Shown here one piece after another: positions 8,088-16,425 of a DNA stretch of 64,000 nt. Both the position numbers and the translations under genes were made by a program. Each line of letters begins with the position of its first letter. Positions within the stretch are counted from its first letter, which is position 1. Below the pieces are notes generated by a model. It was not told the origin of the DNA. It did no database searches and was given only the letters and a program-made list of their open reading frames with translations. The DNA lies in assembly GCF_019075875.1 (NCBI RefSeq), contig NZ_JAHOOZ010000001.1, positions 5,336,001 through 5,400,000 on the forward strand, given 5' to 3'. Origin of the DNA: Novosphingobium sp. G106. Lineage in GTDB: Bacteria; Pseudomonadota; Alphaproteobacteria; Sphingomonadales; Sphingomonadaceae.

Positions 8088-9496
8088 CGCTCGGCCCCGA
8101 GTTCGCCCGAGATGTATTTGTCGAGCGTCTGGTGGAACTGGCGGATGCGGATCTCCTGATAGTCGCCGAGCTGGACTTCGCCGGTCTTCGAGGCGTGCAG
8201 GCCCTCCTGGACGAAAGGCAGGTTGGCCATGTCCTGCTCGAACACCGAACCGAGCACGCCGAGTTCCTCGGCTGCGGTCCACAGTTCGTCGGGGCCGAGG
8301 AGATGCATCGGCACGCTGCGCGGGATCGGCTCGCCCTTCTTGACCCGTGCCAGGATGCGGACTTCCATCAGGCAGGTGTCGGGCGTCTTCCCCGGCCGCC
8401 AGCGGTAGACGACGTTGGGCATGAAGCCGCCCCAGGGCGAGAAGTTCGGAAAGACATTGTAGACCAGACCGTCGAGCAGTTCGGCGTCGGTCGCATCATC
8501 GTGGTCGTAGCCGGTCTGTTCGGTATAGCCCTTGCGCATGGCATCGCCGAGCGCCTCGCGCGCGGTCTTGCCCTCGGGCACCTGCACGGCGAAGGGATCG
8601 CCGGCGTTCTCGTAGTTGTCGGCCGAGCGGCCGTTGAACTTGACGAATTCGTCGACGATCCACTGCTCGGGCTTGCCCGTATTGCCGAGGTGCGGCGAGA
8701 CGATGCCGAAGGGCACGAGGTTGACGTTGATGTTGTCGCCCCAGGTCCAGTAGGCGGCGTTGCTGTCGCCGGTGAAAGGCAGCAGCTGCGGGTGGGTGAC
8801 GACCGTGTGCCAGGCTTCCATGAAGGCCTCGGCGGTGACCTTCCAGTTGGCCTGCACTTCCTTGGCCACCCAGATCACCGTCGTGCATTCCTCGTGCCGC
8901 CAGCGCTTGAAATGCTCGGGCAGCGGCGCCAGGAATTCCTCGAGGCTCGGCCCGCCCTTCTCCTCGCGAAGGAAGATGTAGCCGCCCCAATGCGCGACCT
9001 CGGCTTCGGGAAGCTGCAGCTTCTCCTGCGACAGGTGCTTGAAGTCCCACGAGCAGGGCATCGTGCGGAAGCTCCCGTCGCTGTTCCAGGAGAAGCCGTG
9101 GAACGGGCAGGTGAAGGTGTCGGCATTGCCATCCTCGGTGCGCAGCTTGCGGCCGCGGTGGAGACAGACGTTGTGGAGCGCGCGGACCGAGCCGTCCTCC
9201 TGACGCGTCACCAGCCAGGACCGGCCGGCGTTCTCGAACACGGTGTAGTCGCCCGCGTCGGGGATGTCCTCCTCGCGCGCGGCGAACTGCCATACATGCG
9301 GCCACATCCGCTCGCGCTCGAGCTGCGCGAATTCCGAGCTGATATAGCGGGTGACGGGCAGCGGGTCGGAGCCGCGGTATTCGTAGCTTTCCTCGGTTAG
9401 CGAGGCCGGTGCCGGGCGGGAGTCGATCGCCATCAGGTCGGTCCAGCTTATCCCGCGGTCCTTCTCCTCGTTCAGCCCCGGATCGCGTTCCGCCAT
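8084..9496 (-). CDS. Rieske non-heme iron oxygenase, alpha subunit
   Basis: Ring-hydroxylating or demethylating oxygenase large subunit of 470 residues. The [2Fe-2S] Rieske ligands are C111, H113, C130 and H133 (CLHRG ... CPFHGF). The mononuclear iron site is the segment EAFMEAWHTVVTHPQ with H230 and H235. The C-terminal catalytic START-like domain follows. It is the first gene of a two-gene minus-strand operon with the ThuA-like gene. No ferredoxin, reductase or beta subunit lies next to it, so electron transfer must come from elsewhere. The divergent neighbour at 9638 begins an SDR operon, and a 15-bp palindrome lies between them. Substrate unknown. Confidence 0.93.
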   Translation of the reverse strand: MAERDPGLNEEKDRGISWTDLMAIDSRPAPASLTEESYEYRGSDPLPVTRYISSEFAQLERERMWPHVWQFAAREEDIPDAGDYTVFENAGRSWLVTRQEDGSVRALHNVCLHRGRKLRTEDGNADTFTCPFHGFSWNSDGSFRTMPCSWDFKHLSQEKLQLPEAEVAHWGGYIFLREEKGGPSLEEFLAPLPEHFKRWRHEECTTVIWVAKEVQANWKVTAEAFMEAWHTVVTHPQLLPFTGDSNAAYWTWGDNINVNLVPFGIVSPHLGNTGKPEQWIVDEFVKFNGRSADNYENAGDPFAVQVPEGKTAREALGDAMRKGYTEQTGYDHDDATDAELLDGLVYNVFPNFSPWGGFMPNVVYRWRPGKTPDTCLMEVRILARVKKGEPIPRSVPMHLLGPDELWTAAEELGVLGSVFEQDMANLPFVQEGLHASKTGEVQLGDYQEIRIRQFHQTLDKYISGELGAER

Positions 9497-9589
9497 CAGT
9501 CGAATCCTTCTTCCCTATTTCTGGTGTCTCCGCTGGTTCTGCCCCCTGCGCAAGCGGGCGTCACCTTGTCGAAAGCATAGGTTGCAGGC

Positions 9590-9604
9590 GGCCGATTATC
9601 GGCC
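9590..9604. promoter_or_regulatory. 15-bp palindrome GGCCGAT-T-ATCGGCC, probable operator
   Basis: A perfect palindrome with one central base lies between the divergent Rieske gene (start 9496) and the SDR operon (start 9638). It is 33 bp upstream of the SDR start. It has no T-tract, so an operator is more likely than a terminator. The regulator is not known. Confidence 0.45.
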
Positions 9605-9637
9605 AAACCAGTACCACCAAAACCATGGGAGAATGCC

Positions 9638-10420
9638 GTGAGCAAACGGCTGGAGGGCAAGGTCGCTCTCGTAACGGGCGGAACTTCGGGCATCGGCGCA
9701 GGCACCGTCGAGCGGCTGGCGGCGGAAGGTGCGCGGGTCGTCTTCACCGGATCGAACGCGGAAGCCGCACAGGCGCTCGTCGCGAGCACCGGCGCACGCT
9801 TTCTGGCGCATCGCGTCCAGGAAGCCGAAGCCTGGCCGGCGCTGATGGAGGCGATCCTCGGCGAGCACGGGCGGCTCGACATCGTCTTCGCCAATGCCGG
9901 CACCGAGCATGGCGACGCCAGCATCGAGGACATCGGCATTGCGGGCTGGGACAACGTCATCGCGGTCAACCAGACCGGGGTAATGCTCACCGTCCAGCAG
10001 GCGATCCGGGCGATGAAGCACAATCCCGACGGGCCGACAGGCTCGATCGTGATCAATTCCTCGATGAACGCGCACCGGGCCATGGGCAATTTCGTCGCCT
10101 ATTCGGTGTCGAAGGCGGCAGTGGTGGCGCTGGTCAAATCGGCCGCGGTCCATTGCGGCAACCAGGGCTACAAGATCCGCGTCAACGCGATCCTGCCGGG
10201 CGTGGTCGAGACCGGGATCATCCGCGGGCAGATCGAGAACGCGCCCGATCCCGCTGCGGCCCGCGCTGCTTACGAGAGCATGTCGCCGCTCCGCAGGATG
10301 GGGACGGTGGAAGAGATCGCCGGGATCGTCGCCTGGCTCGCTTCGGACGAGGCGCGCTTCGTCTCGGGCAGCGAATACGTGATCGACGGAGCAACCACGG
10401 CAGGGATGATGGGCGTATGA
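9638..10420 (+). CDS. SDR family oxidoreductase (first of three in an operon)
   Basis: Short-chain dehydrogenase/reductase of 260 residues. The GTG start at 9638 has GGGAG upstream. Cofactor motif TGGTSGIGAG at residues 13-22, NAG motif FANAGTE, catalytic Ser in VINSSMNAH and the YxxxK motif as YSVSK. The C-terminus GSEYVIDGATTAGMMGV is typical of classical SDRs. It overlaps the next SDR by 4 bp (ATGA). The Asn-Ala-Gly region and the lack of an acidic residue immediately after the second strand (VVFTGSN) suggest NADP(H) is possible. It probably oxidises or reduces a hydroxyl/keto group of the catabolic substrate. Confidence 0.93.
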   Translation: MSKRLEGKVALVTGGTSGIGAGTVERLAAEGARVVFTGSNAEAAQALVASTGARFLAHRVQEAEAWPALMEAILGEHGRLDIVFANAGTEHGDASIEDIGIAGWDNVIAVNQTGVMLTVQQAIRAMKHNPDGPTGSIVINSSMNAHRAMGNFVAYSVSKAAVVALVKSAAVHCGNQGYKIRVNAILPGVVETGIIRGQIENAPDPAAARAAYESMSPLRRMGTVEEIAGIVAWLASDEARFVSGSEYVIDGATTAGMMGV

Positions 10421-11235
10421 GCGATCTCGGTTCACAGCGGCTGAAAGGCAAGGTCGCTTTCGTTTCGGGCGGCCTGCGCGGCATCGGCCTCGCCTGCGTC
10501 GAGCGGTTTCTGGCGGAAGGCGCAGAAGTCGTGCTGTCCGATCTCGACGCGCCGGAAAGCGCGCTCGCTGTGGAGGTGCTCGGCCGATTGGGTCAGGCGG
10601 CTAGCTATGTTCAGGCCAACGTCACCCAGGAGGCCGACTGGCAGCGGGCCCGCGATGCCGTGCAGAGCCGCCACGGCAAGCTCCACATCCTGGTCAACAA
10701 CGCCGGCATCGATCTGACCGGACCGGTCGAGAGCCTGACCATGGAAGGCTGGCGGCGGATCATGGACATCAACGTCGACGGCGTGTTCCTCGGCGTGAAG
10801 ACCTTCGTGCCGATGCTGGCCGAGCACGGCCGCGAATTCCGCGGCGGCAGTTCGATCATCAACGTCAGCTCGATCATGGGTCTGGTCGGCTACACCGACA
10901 CCTCGGCCTACAACGCCAGCAAAGGTGCGGTGCGGCTGTTCACCAAGTCGATCGCGGTCGAGTTCGCCAAGAAACAAATGCCGATCCGTGCCAATTCGCT
11001 GCACCCCGGCTTCGTCGTGACGCCGCTGTTGCAGGAAGGCTTCCAGCGCTGGGTCGATAAGGGCGCGGCGGAAAAACCGCAGGACCTGGTCGATGCGGTC
11101 GCGGCACAGACGCCGCTGGGGCGCTTGGCCCAGCCCGCCGAGCTCGCCTCGGGCGTGTTCTTCCTCGCCAGCGAGGACAGCGCCTACATGACCGGCGCCG
11201 AACTGGTCATGGACGGCGGATGGACGGCACAATGA
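10417..11235 (+). CDS. SDR family oxidoreductase (second of three)
   Basis: 272 residues from the ATG at 10417, coupled to the preceding SDR by an ATGA overlap. An upstream open frame in this phase runs antisense to the Rieske gene and is not used. Motifs: SGGLRGIGLAC (cofactor), an Asp after strand beta-2 (VVLSDLDAPE, favouring NAD(H)), NNAGI, catalytic Ser in NVSSIMG, and YNASK. The C-terminus AELVMDGGWTAQ is classical. A similar layout with the 3-ketosteroid-dehydrogenase-like flavoprotein downstream is seen in steroid-type catabolic clusters, so hydroxysteroid-like dehydrogenation is a reasonable but unproven role. Confidence 0.93.
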   Translation: MSDLGSQRLKGKVAFVSGGLRGIGLACVERFLAEGAEVVLSDLDAPESALAVEVLGRLGQAASYVQANVTQEADWQRARDAVQSRHGKLHILVNNAGIDLTGPVESLTMEGWRRIMDINVDGVFLGVKTFVPMLAEHGREFRGGSSIINVSSIMGLVGYTDTSAYNASKGAVRLFTKSIAVEFAKKQMPIRANSLHPGFVVTPLLQEGFQRWVDKGAAEKPQDLVDAVAAQTPLGRLAQPAELASGVFFLASEDSAYMTGAELVMDGGWTAQ

Positions 11236-12008
11236 TCGGATTGGAAAACGTTATCGCGGTCGTCACCGGCGCGGCCGGCGGCATCGGCCGCGCAGTCGTG
11301 CAGCAGATGAAGGACGCCGGCGCGGTCATCGTCGCCACCGATCTCGCCGAGAGCGCCGAAGTGCCCGGCGCCGACGATTACCTGCGCCACGACGTGACCA
11401 GCGAGGCCGACTGGAATTCGGTCGAGGCTCTGGTCCGTGAAAAATACGGCCGGCTCGACGCGCTGGTGAATCTCGCGGCGATCTCGATCGTCGGCCGGAT
11501 CGAGGACACGCCGCTCGACGAGTGGCATCGGGTCAACGCGATCAACGTCGATTCCGTGATCATAGGCAGCCAGATCCTTCTGCCGCTGCTCAAGGAAGGC
11601 GGCAAGGCACGCAAGGGCGGTGCCTCGATCGTCAACTTCTCGAGCGTCGGCGGTCTGCGCGGCGCGCCGTTCAACGCGGCCTACTGCACGAGCAAGGCGG
11701 CGGTGAAGATGCTGTCGAAGTGCATGGGCGCCGAATTCGCCGCGCTCGGCTACAACATCCGCTGCAACTCGGTGCATCCGGGCGGGATCGAGACGGGCAT
11801 GCTGGCCAGCATCATGGACCGCTATGTCGAGCTGGGCGCCTCGCCTTCGCGCGAGGCTTCGCACGCATCCATGGTCGCGAGCCATCCGATCGGCCGGCTG
11901 GGGCGCCCCGACGAGATGGCCGGCGGGGTGATCTACCTCTGCTCGGAAGCGGCGAGCTTCGTTACCTGTTCGGAATTCCTCATGGACGGCGGTTTCAGCC
12001 AGGTCTGA
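11232..12008 (+). CDS. SDR family oxidoreductase (third of three)
   Basis: 258 residues from the ATG at 11232 (MIGLENVIAVVTGAAGG), which overlaps the previous stop (ATGA). An in-frame ATG at 11220 is also possible but would lie further inside the upstream gene. Motifs: TGAAGGIGRA, an Asp after beta-2 (VIVATDLAE), catalytic Ser in NFSSVGG, YCTSK, and C-terminal SEFLMDGGFSQV. It is shorter around the NNAG position (NLAAIS), a common variation in this subgroup. It is followed after 16 bp by the KstD-like flavoprotein, so the four genes are likely one transcript. Confidence 0.92.
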   Translation: MIGLENVIAVVTGAAGGIGRAVVQQMKDAGAVIVATDLAESAEVPGADDYLRHDVTSEADWNSVEALVREKYGRLDALVNLAAISIVGRIEDTPLDEWHRVNAINVDSVIIGSQILLPLLKEGGKARKGGASIVNFSSVGGLRGAPFNAAYCTSKAAVKMLSKCMGAEFAALGYNIRCNSVHPGGIETGMLASIMDRYVELGASPSREASHASMVASHPIGRLGRPDEMAGGVIYLCSEAASFVTCSEFLMDGGFSQV

Positions 12009-12024
12009 GAGACGGAGATTGGCA

Positions 12025-13689
12025 ATGACGGAAGACATTAAGTGGGACCTTGAGGCGGACGTCGTCGTTCTCGGTTCCGGCGGAGCCGCGATGACCGCGG
12101 CGATCTCGGCGCATGATTTCGGCGCCAAGGACGTGGTGATCCTGGAAAAGTCCGGGATGGTCGGCGGGACGACCGCCATGTCGGGCGGCATGCTGTGGAT
12201 ACCGAACAATCCCTATCAGCAGGAAGCCGGCATCGAAGATTCCGACGACGACGTCGTCGCCTACCTCGACGCCCTCGCACCGGGCCAGCTCGACCCCGAA
12301 ACCTTGGGCGCCTTCCTCGAGACCGGGCCGGAGATGATCCGCTACCTCATGGAAAGGACGCCAGTCCGTTTCCATGCCTTCGCCGACTTTCCCGACTATC
12401 AGCCCTACCTGCCGGGCGCCAAGCCCGATGGCGGCCGCTCGCTTGACAACGAGGCCTTCTCCTTCGAACGGCTCGGCAAATGGGCCACGCGGGTCAATCC
12501 GACCAAGATGGCCTATCCGGTGCGCGGCAGCCTGATGGAAGCGGTGGGCGGCACGCTCGACGAGGCCACGCTCGCCGAGCGCGAGAAGGGCGATTACCGG
12601 GGGCTCGGGCAGGCGCTGGCCGGCTCGCTGTTCAAGGCCGTGCTTGATCGCGGCATCCCGGTCGAGTTCGAGAAGCGCGCCCGCAAGCTGGTCAAGGCCG
12701 GGACCAAAGATGGTGATCGGATCGTCGGCGTCGTGGCCGAGGACGCCAGTGGCCGCGATTTCCGCGTGCGCGCGCGCCGCGGCGTGGTCATCGCCACCGG
12801 CGGTTTCGAGTGGAATGAGCAGCTCGTGAAGGCCTTCCTGCGCGGACCACTCACCGGTCCGGTCTCCGTACCCGAGAACGAGGGCGATGGCCTGCTGATG
12901 GCGATCGAGGCCGGCGCCCAGCTCGGCAACATGCAGAATGCGTTTTGGCAGCAGTCTGTGCTCGAATTCAAACCGCAGCACCGCAATGCCAAGCCCAACT
13001 ACCTGCTCGGTTCTGACGAGCGCGCGCGCCCCGGCGCCATCCTCGTCAACCGTGCCGGCAAGCGCTTTGTCAACGAGGCGGCGAACTACAACGCCATGGG
13101 CAAGGCGCTCCACGCCTTCGACGCCGGCACCCATGCCTATGCCAACCTGCCCTACTGGCTGATCATCGATCAGCGCTATCGCGACAAGTATCCGCTGTTC
13201 AACGCCATGCCGTCATCGCCGCTGCCGTCCTTCGTCATGCAGGCCGAGACGCTGGAGGAATTGGCGGAAAAGGCAGGGATAGACGCCGAGGGCCTGAAGG
13301 CCGCCGTGGCCCGGTTCAACGACATGGTCCGCAAGGGCCACGATGACGACTTCAACCGCGGTGACAATAGCTACGACAATTTCTACATGTGGGGCGATGC
13401 GGACTTCGATCCGCCCTACCGCACGCTCGGCGTGATCGACCGGGGCCCTTACTACGCGGTCAAGATGGAGTCCGGCGCGCTGGGCACCTGTGGTGGCCCC
13501 CGGACCAACGGCGACGCCCAGGTGCTCGACTGGAACGGGGAGCCGATCCCGGGCCTCTACGCGGCGGGCAACGCCATGGCGGCGGTGCTGGGCGAGGGCT
13601 ACGGCGGCGCCGGCGGTACGCTCGGCCCGGGCATGACCTTCGGCTACCTCGCCGGGCGGCACTTGGGGACGCATATCCCCAACCACTGA
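12025..13689 (+). CDS. FAD-dependent oxidoreductase, 3-ketosteroid Delta1-dehydrogenase/fumarate-reductase-like
   Basis: 554 residues from the ATG at 12025. GGAG at 12014-12017 is well placed for it, but too close to an in-frame TTG at 12019. The N-terminal FAD motif is VVVLGSGGAAMTAAISAHDF, followed by LEKSGMVGGTTAMSGG. The C-terminal segment EGYGGAGGTLGPGMTFGYLA matches the KstD/fumarate-reductase C-terminal FAD loop, where KstD enzymes keep a catalytic Tyr before GAG. It is the last clearly coupled gene of the SDR operon. Introduction of a double bond next to a ring ketone would fit, but the substrate is inferred only from family and context. Confidence 0.9.
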   Translation: MTEDIKWDLEADVVVLGSGGAAMTAAISAHDFGAKDVVILEKSGMVGGTTAMSGGMLWIPNNPYQQEAGIEDSDDDVVAYLDALAPGQLDPETLGAFLETGPEMIRYLMERTPVRFHAFADFPDYQPYLPGAKPDGGRSLDNEAFSFERLGKWATRVNPTKMAYPVRGSLMEAVGGTLDEATLAEREKGDYRGLGQALAGSLFKAVLDRGIPVEFEKRARKLVKAGTKDGDRIVGVVAEDASGRDFRVRARRGVVIATGGFEWNEQLVKAFLRGPLTGPVSVPENEGDGLLMAIEAGAQLGNMQNAFWQQSVLEFKPQHRNAKPNYLLGSDERARPGAILVNRAGKRFVNEAANYNAMGKALHAFDAGTHAYANLPYWLIIDQRYRDKYPLFNAMPSSPLPSFVMQAETLEELAEKAGIDAEGLKAAVARFNDMVRKGHDDDFNRGDNSYDNFYMWGDADFDPPYRTLGVIDRGPYYAVKMESGALGTCGGPRTNGDAQVLDWNGEPIPGLYAAGNAMAAVLGEGYGGAGGTLGPGMTFGYLAGRHLGTHIPNH

Positions 13690-13793
13690 GGCAGGAAAAC
13701 CGGCGTCGGTTGCATTGTCCGTTACTGCCGGCCAGATATCGTCCTGGGCGATTGTCATCGAAACAGGACTACACTGCCTTGCAGCGCTATCTG

Positions 13794-15962
13794 ATGCCCT
13801 GGCGGCTTGCCGACCGTTCATGCCGCCTCATTGGTATCTGCCTGGCGACCCTGACCCTTCTGCCGCTGGCGCCGGCGCATGGCGATCCGGTCGCCGAGCA
13901 GCGGGTCGTCATCGACCTGTCGGGGGGAACTGCGGGCCATGATTTCCGGCCCGATGAAGCGCTTGGGGCGGCGATCGACGGTTCCGAGGAGGGAGATATC
14001 GACCGCCTGCTGACCGGGCGAAACATCCGCGCGATGAAAAGCCTCGGGCTGCGTCCGCTCAGCTACCGCTTGCGGACCGAACTGGGCGTGCAGACCTGGC
14101 ACTGGAATCCCGTCGGCACCTGGAGCGATCCGGCACGCCAGCAAGGTTACTGGGTGTCGAGCGACAAGCTCGGCCCGCCGATCGCCCTCTCCTGGGGCTA
14201 CCGCCTGCCACGGCGCGGCGACACGCTCGATAACGCCAACAACGACGACTATTCGCGCCTGACCGACGGCGACCGCGAGAGCTTCTGGAAGTCGAACCCC
14301 TATCTCGACCCCAAGGTTCTTCGCGACGGCGAGGAGCACCGCCAATGGCTGGTCGTGCGGTTCGACAAGCCGCGGCCGATCGACAGCGCGGTGATCGATT
14401 GGGGCACGCCCTTCGCACTGCGCTATGCGGTGCAATACTGGACCGGCGAAACCGAATACGATCCCAAAGGCCGATGGGTGACTTTCCCCCGCGGCGCAGT
14501 CGATGGCGGAAGCGGCGGTGAGGTGAGGCTGGCCTTGGCCGACCGGCCCATCACCACGTCGCACGTCCGCGTGCTGCTGCTTGTCGCATCGGGTACCGCG
14601 CCGGCGGGGTCGACCGACTGGCGGGACGGGATGGGCTATGCGGTGCGGGAGGTATCGTTCGGCACCGGGCGAGCGGACGGCACGCTCGACGATGCCGTCG
14701 TCCACGCCGCTTCGCACGATCACCAGACCTTCGCCCACGTATCGTCAACGGACCCATGGCACCGTGCCGTCGATCGCAATCCCGCGCTCGAACAGGCCGG
14801 AATCGACAGGATTTTCGCGACAGGGCTCGGCTTCGGGCTGCCGATCATGATGCCAACGGGGCTGCTGTTCGACACGCCTGAAAACGTCGCGGCGGAACTG
14901 CGCTACATCGCGCGCCGCGGCTATCCGGTGAAGCAGGTCGAACTGGGCGAGGAGCCCGACGGCCAATATGGCGCGGCGGAGGACTATGGCGCGCTCTATC
15001 TCGCCATGGCCGATCGCGTGAAGGGCATCCTGCCCGGCGCAAGCCTCGGCGGACCCAGCCTGCAGAGCGCCTTTACCGAGAACTGGATGCAGCCCGAGAA
15101 GCCGGGCTCGTGGAACAGCGAATTCATCGCCTACCTCAATCGGCGGCAGCGGCTGGACGACCTGGGCTTCCTGTCGTTCGAATACTATCCTTTCGACGAC
15201 ATCTGCGGCGACATCCACGCCAAGCTGATCCAGCAGAGCGCGATGATGCAAGAGATCGCGCGGAATCTCGACAGCGATGGAGTGCCGCCCGGCACGCCGC
15301 GCATCATCACCGAATACGGGTTCTCCGCCTATTCGGGCCGGGCAATGTCCGAGATGCCGAGCGCTCTGCTGATGGCGGGCATCGTCGGGCAATGGCTGAG
15401 CCTTGGCGGCCATGCTGCCTATATGTTCGGCTATGGCCCGAACGTGCCGGTGAACCAGCATCTTCCCTGCGCCGGCTATGGCAACATGATGCCGTTCCTG
15501 GCTGACGCGAATGGCCAGGCGACGCTACCGATGCCCGGCTATCATACCGGCCGCCTGCTGACCCGGGTCTGGACCGTGCCGGGCCACGGACTTCATCGGG
15601 TGATCGACGCCCAGGTGGAGGGATCGGATAATGGGGATGTCGTGGCCTATGCCGTGCTGCGCCCCGACCACAAGCTGGCCGTCCTGCTGATCAACCGCAG
15701 CGCCACGCGCACGCACAAGTTGCTGATGGCGGGCAGGGATGGGCTGGGCAAGATTACCGATATCCAGGGACCGGCCGACATCTACAGCTATGGGCCGGAT
15801 CAGTATGCCTGGCACGATGCCGGCGAGCAAAGCCGCCCTTCGCGCGACGAACCGCCTGTTCGCCGCCGCCAGCCGAAAGGCAGCGCGCGCCTGGAATTGC
15901 AGCCCGATACGCTGGCCATTTACGTGGTGAAAGCGGTAGGGGAGGCAGAACGAGGAAGATAG
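13794..15962 (+). CDS. secreted clan GH-A glycoside hydrolase-like protein with discoidin-type domain
   Basis: 722 residues from the ATG at 13794. The open frame upstream only reads through the KstD-like gene. Residues 1-32 look like a signal peptide (RLIGICLATLTLLPLAPAHG). A discoidin/F5-8C-like carbohydrate-binding region is inserted at about 150-300 (RLTDGDRESFWKSNPYLD, WLVVRFDKPRPIDSAVIDWG). A TIM-barrel follows, with a probable acid/base glutamate in LGEEPDG (about 386-387) and a nucleophile E507 in IITEYGF, the spacing expected for clan GH-A. A C-terminal beta domain closes it. It is 104 bp downstream of the KstD-like gene on the same strand. It may remove sugar from a glycosylated substrate. 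The GH family is not certain. Confidence 0.78.
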   Translation: MPWRLADRSCRLIGICLATLTLLPLAPAHGDPVAEQRVVIDLSGGTAGHDFRPDEALGAAIDGSEEGDIDRLLTGRNIRAMKSLGLRPLSYRLRTELGVQTWHWNPVGTWSDPARQQGYWVSSDKLGPPIALSWGYRLPRRGDTLDNANNDDYSRLTDGDRESFWKSNPYLDPKVLRDGEEHRQWLVVRFDKPRPIDSAVIDWGTPFALRYAVQYWTGETEYDPKGRWVTFPRGAVDGGSGGEVRLALADRPITTSHVRVLLLVASGTAPAGSTDWRDGMGYAVREVSFGTGRADGTLDDAVVHAASHDHQTFAHVSSTDPWHRAVDRNPALEQAGIDRIFATGLGFGLPIMMPTGLLFDTPENVAAELRYIARRGYPVKQVELGEEPDGQYGAAEDYGALYLAMADRVKGILPGASLGGPSLQSAFTENWMQPEKPGSWNSEFIAYLNRRQRLDDLGFLSFEYYPFDDICGDIHAKLIQQSAMMQEIARNLDSDGVPPGTPRIITEYGFSAYSGRAMSEMPSALLMAGIVGQWLSLGGHAAYMFGYGPNVPVNQHLPCAGYGNMMPFLADANGQATLPMPGYHTGRLLTRVWTVPGHGLHRVIDAQVEGSDNGDVVAYAVLRPDHKLAVLLINRSATRTHKLLMAGRDGLGKITDIQGPADIYSYGPDQYAWHDAGEQSRPSRDEPPVRRRQPKGSARLELQPDTLAIYVVKAVGEAERGR

Positions 15963-16008
15963 GGCAGCGGCTTTTCGGACGCTCTGCCCAGACCTCCGCC
16001 CCAAGCAC

Positions 16009-16425
16009 TCAGGCCGACGGCGGGATCAGGAAGTCCATCGTATATCGCCTGGCCTTCCAGCTGGTCCCGGTCCGCACCAGGTCGAAGTAATAGCGCCCGT
16101 GGACGGTAATCGCGCTGCCGTCCTTCCCGCGGCCCATGCCGATGATGTAGGCGCGCGCCGAGGCGGTGTCGGCGGAATAGGCGGTCACGGCGAAGTTGGT
16201 CAGGTAATGCGCGTGGTGCGCCATGCCCGCGAACACGCCGGTGAAGAATTCGCGGATGCCGGCATGGCCGCGCTTGTGCGGAAAACCGATGCCCGAGAGG
16301 TCGTAGTCGGCGTCTTCGGTAAACACCGCACAGATCCCGTCGATGTCGCTGAGACTGTCGACGGCGTGGCAATAGGCGATGAGCAGGTCCTCGATCGCCA
16401 GGCGGTCCTCGATCGGCAGGCTCAT
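16009..16425 (-). CDS. SnoaL-like (NTF2-fold) protein
   Basis: 138 residues with the NTF2/SnoaL pattern: DRLAIEDLLIAYCHAVDSLS at the N-terminus, VFTEDADYDLSG, then GIREFFTGVFAGMAHHAHYL and a C-terminal beta sheet (VHGRYYFDLVRTGTSWKARR). Proteins of this fold include small hydrolases/isomerases and Rieske beta subunits. Its ATG overlaps the stop codon of the following Rieske gene region (ATGA at 16422-16425), so it is translated after the Rieske alpha subunit. It could be that oxygenase's beta-like subunit or a separate isomerase/dehydratase. Confidence 0.85.
   Translation of the reverse strand: MSLPIEDRLAIEDLLIAYCHAVDSLSDIDGICAVFTEDADYDLSGIGFPHKRGHAGIREFFTGVFAGMAHHAHYLTNFAVTAYSADTASARAYIIGMGRGKDGSAITVHGRYYFDLVRTGTSWKARRYTMDFLIPPSA

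Noticed and set aside
9409..10416. 608-residue plus-strand frame leading into the second SDR
   Set aside because: The upstream part is antisense to the Rieske gene and another frame of the first SDR. The ATG at 10417 is coupled to the first SDR stop.
13389..13793. N-terminal extension of the secreted glycosidase
   Set aside because: It is an out-of-frame reading of the KstD-like gene. The signal peptide begins at the ATG at 13794.
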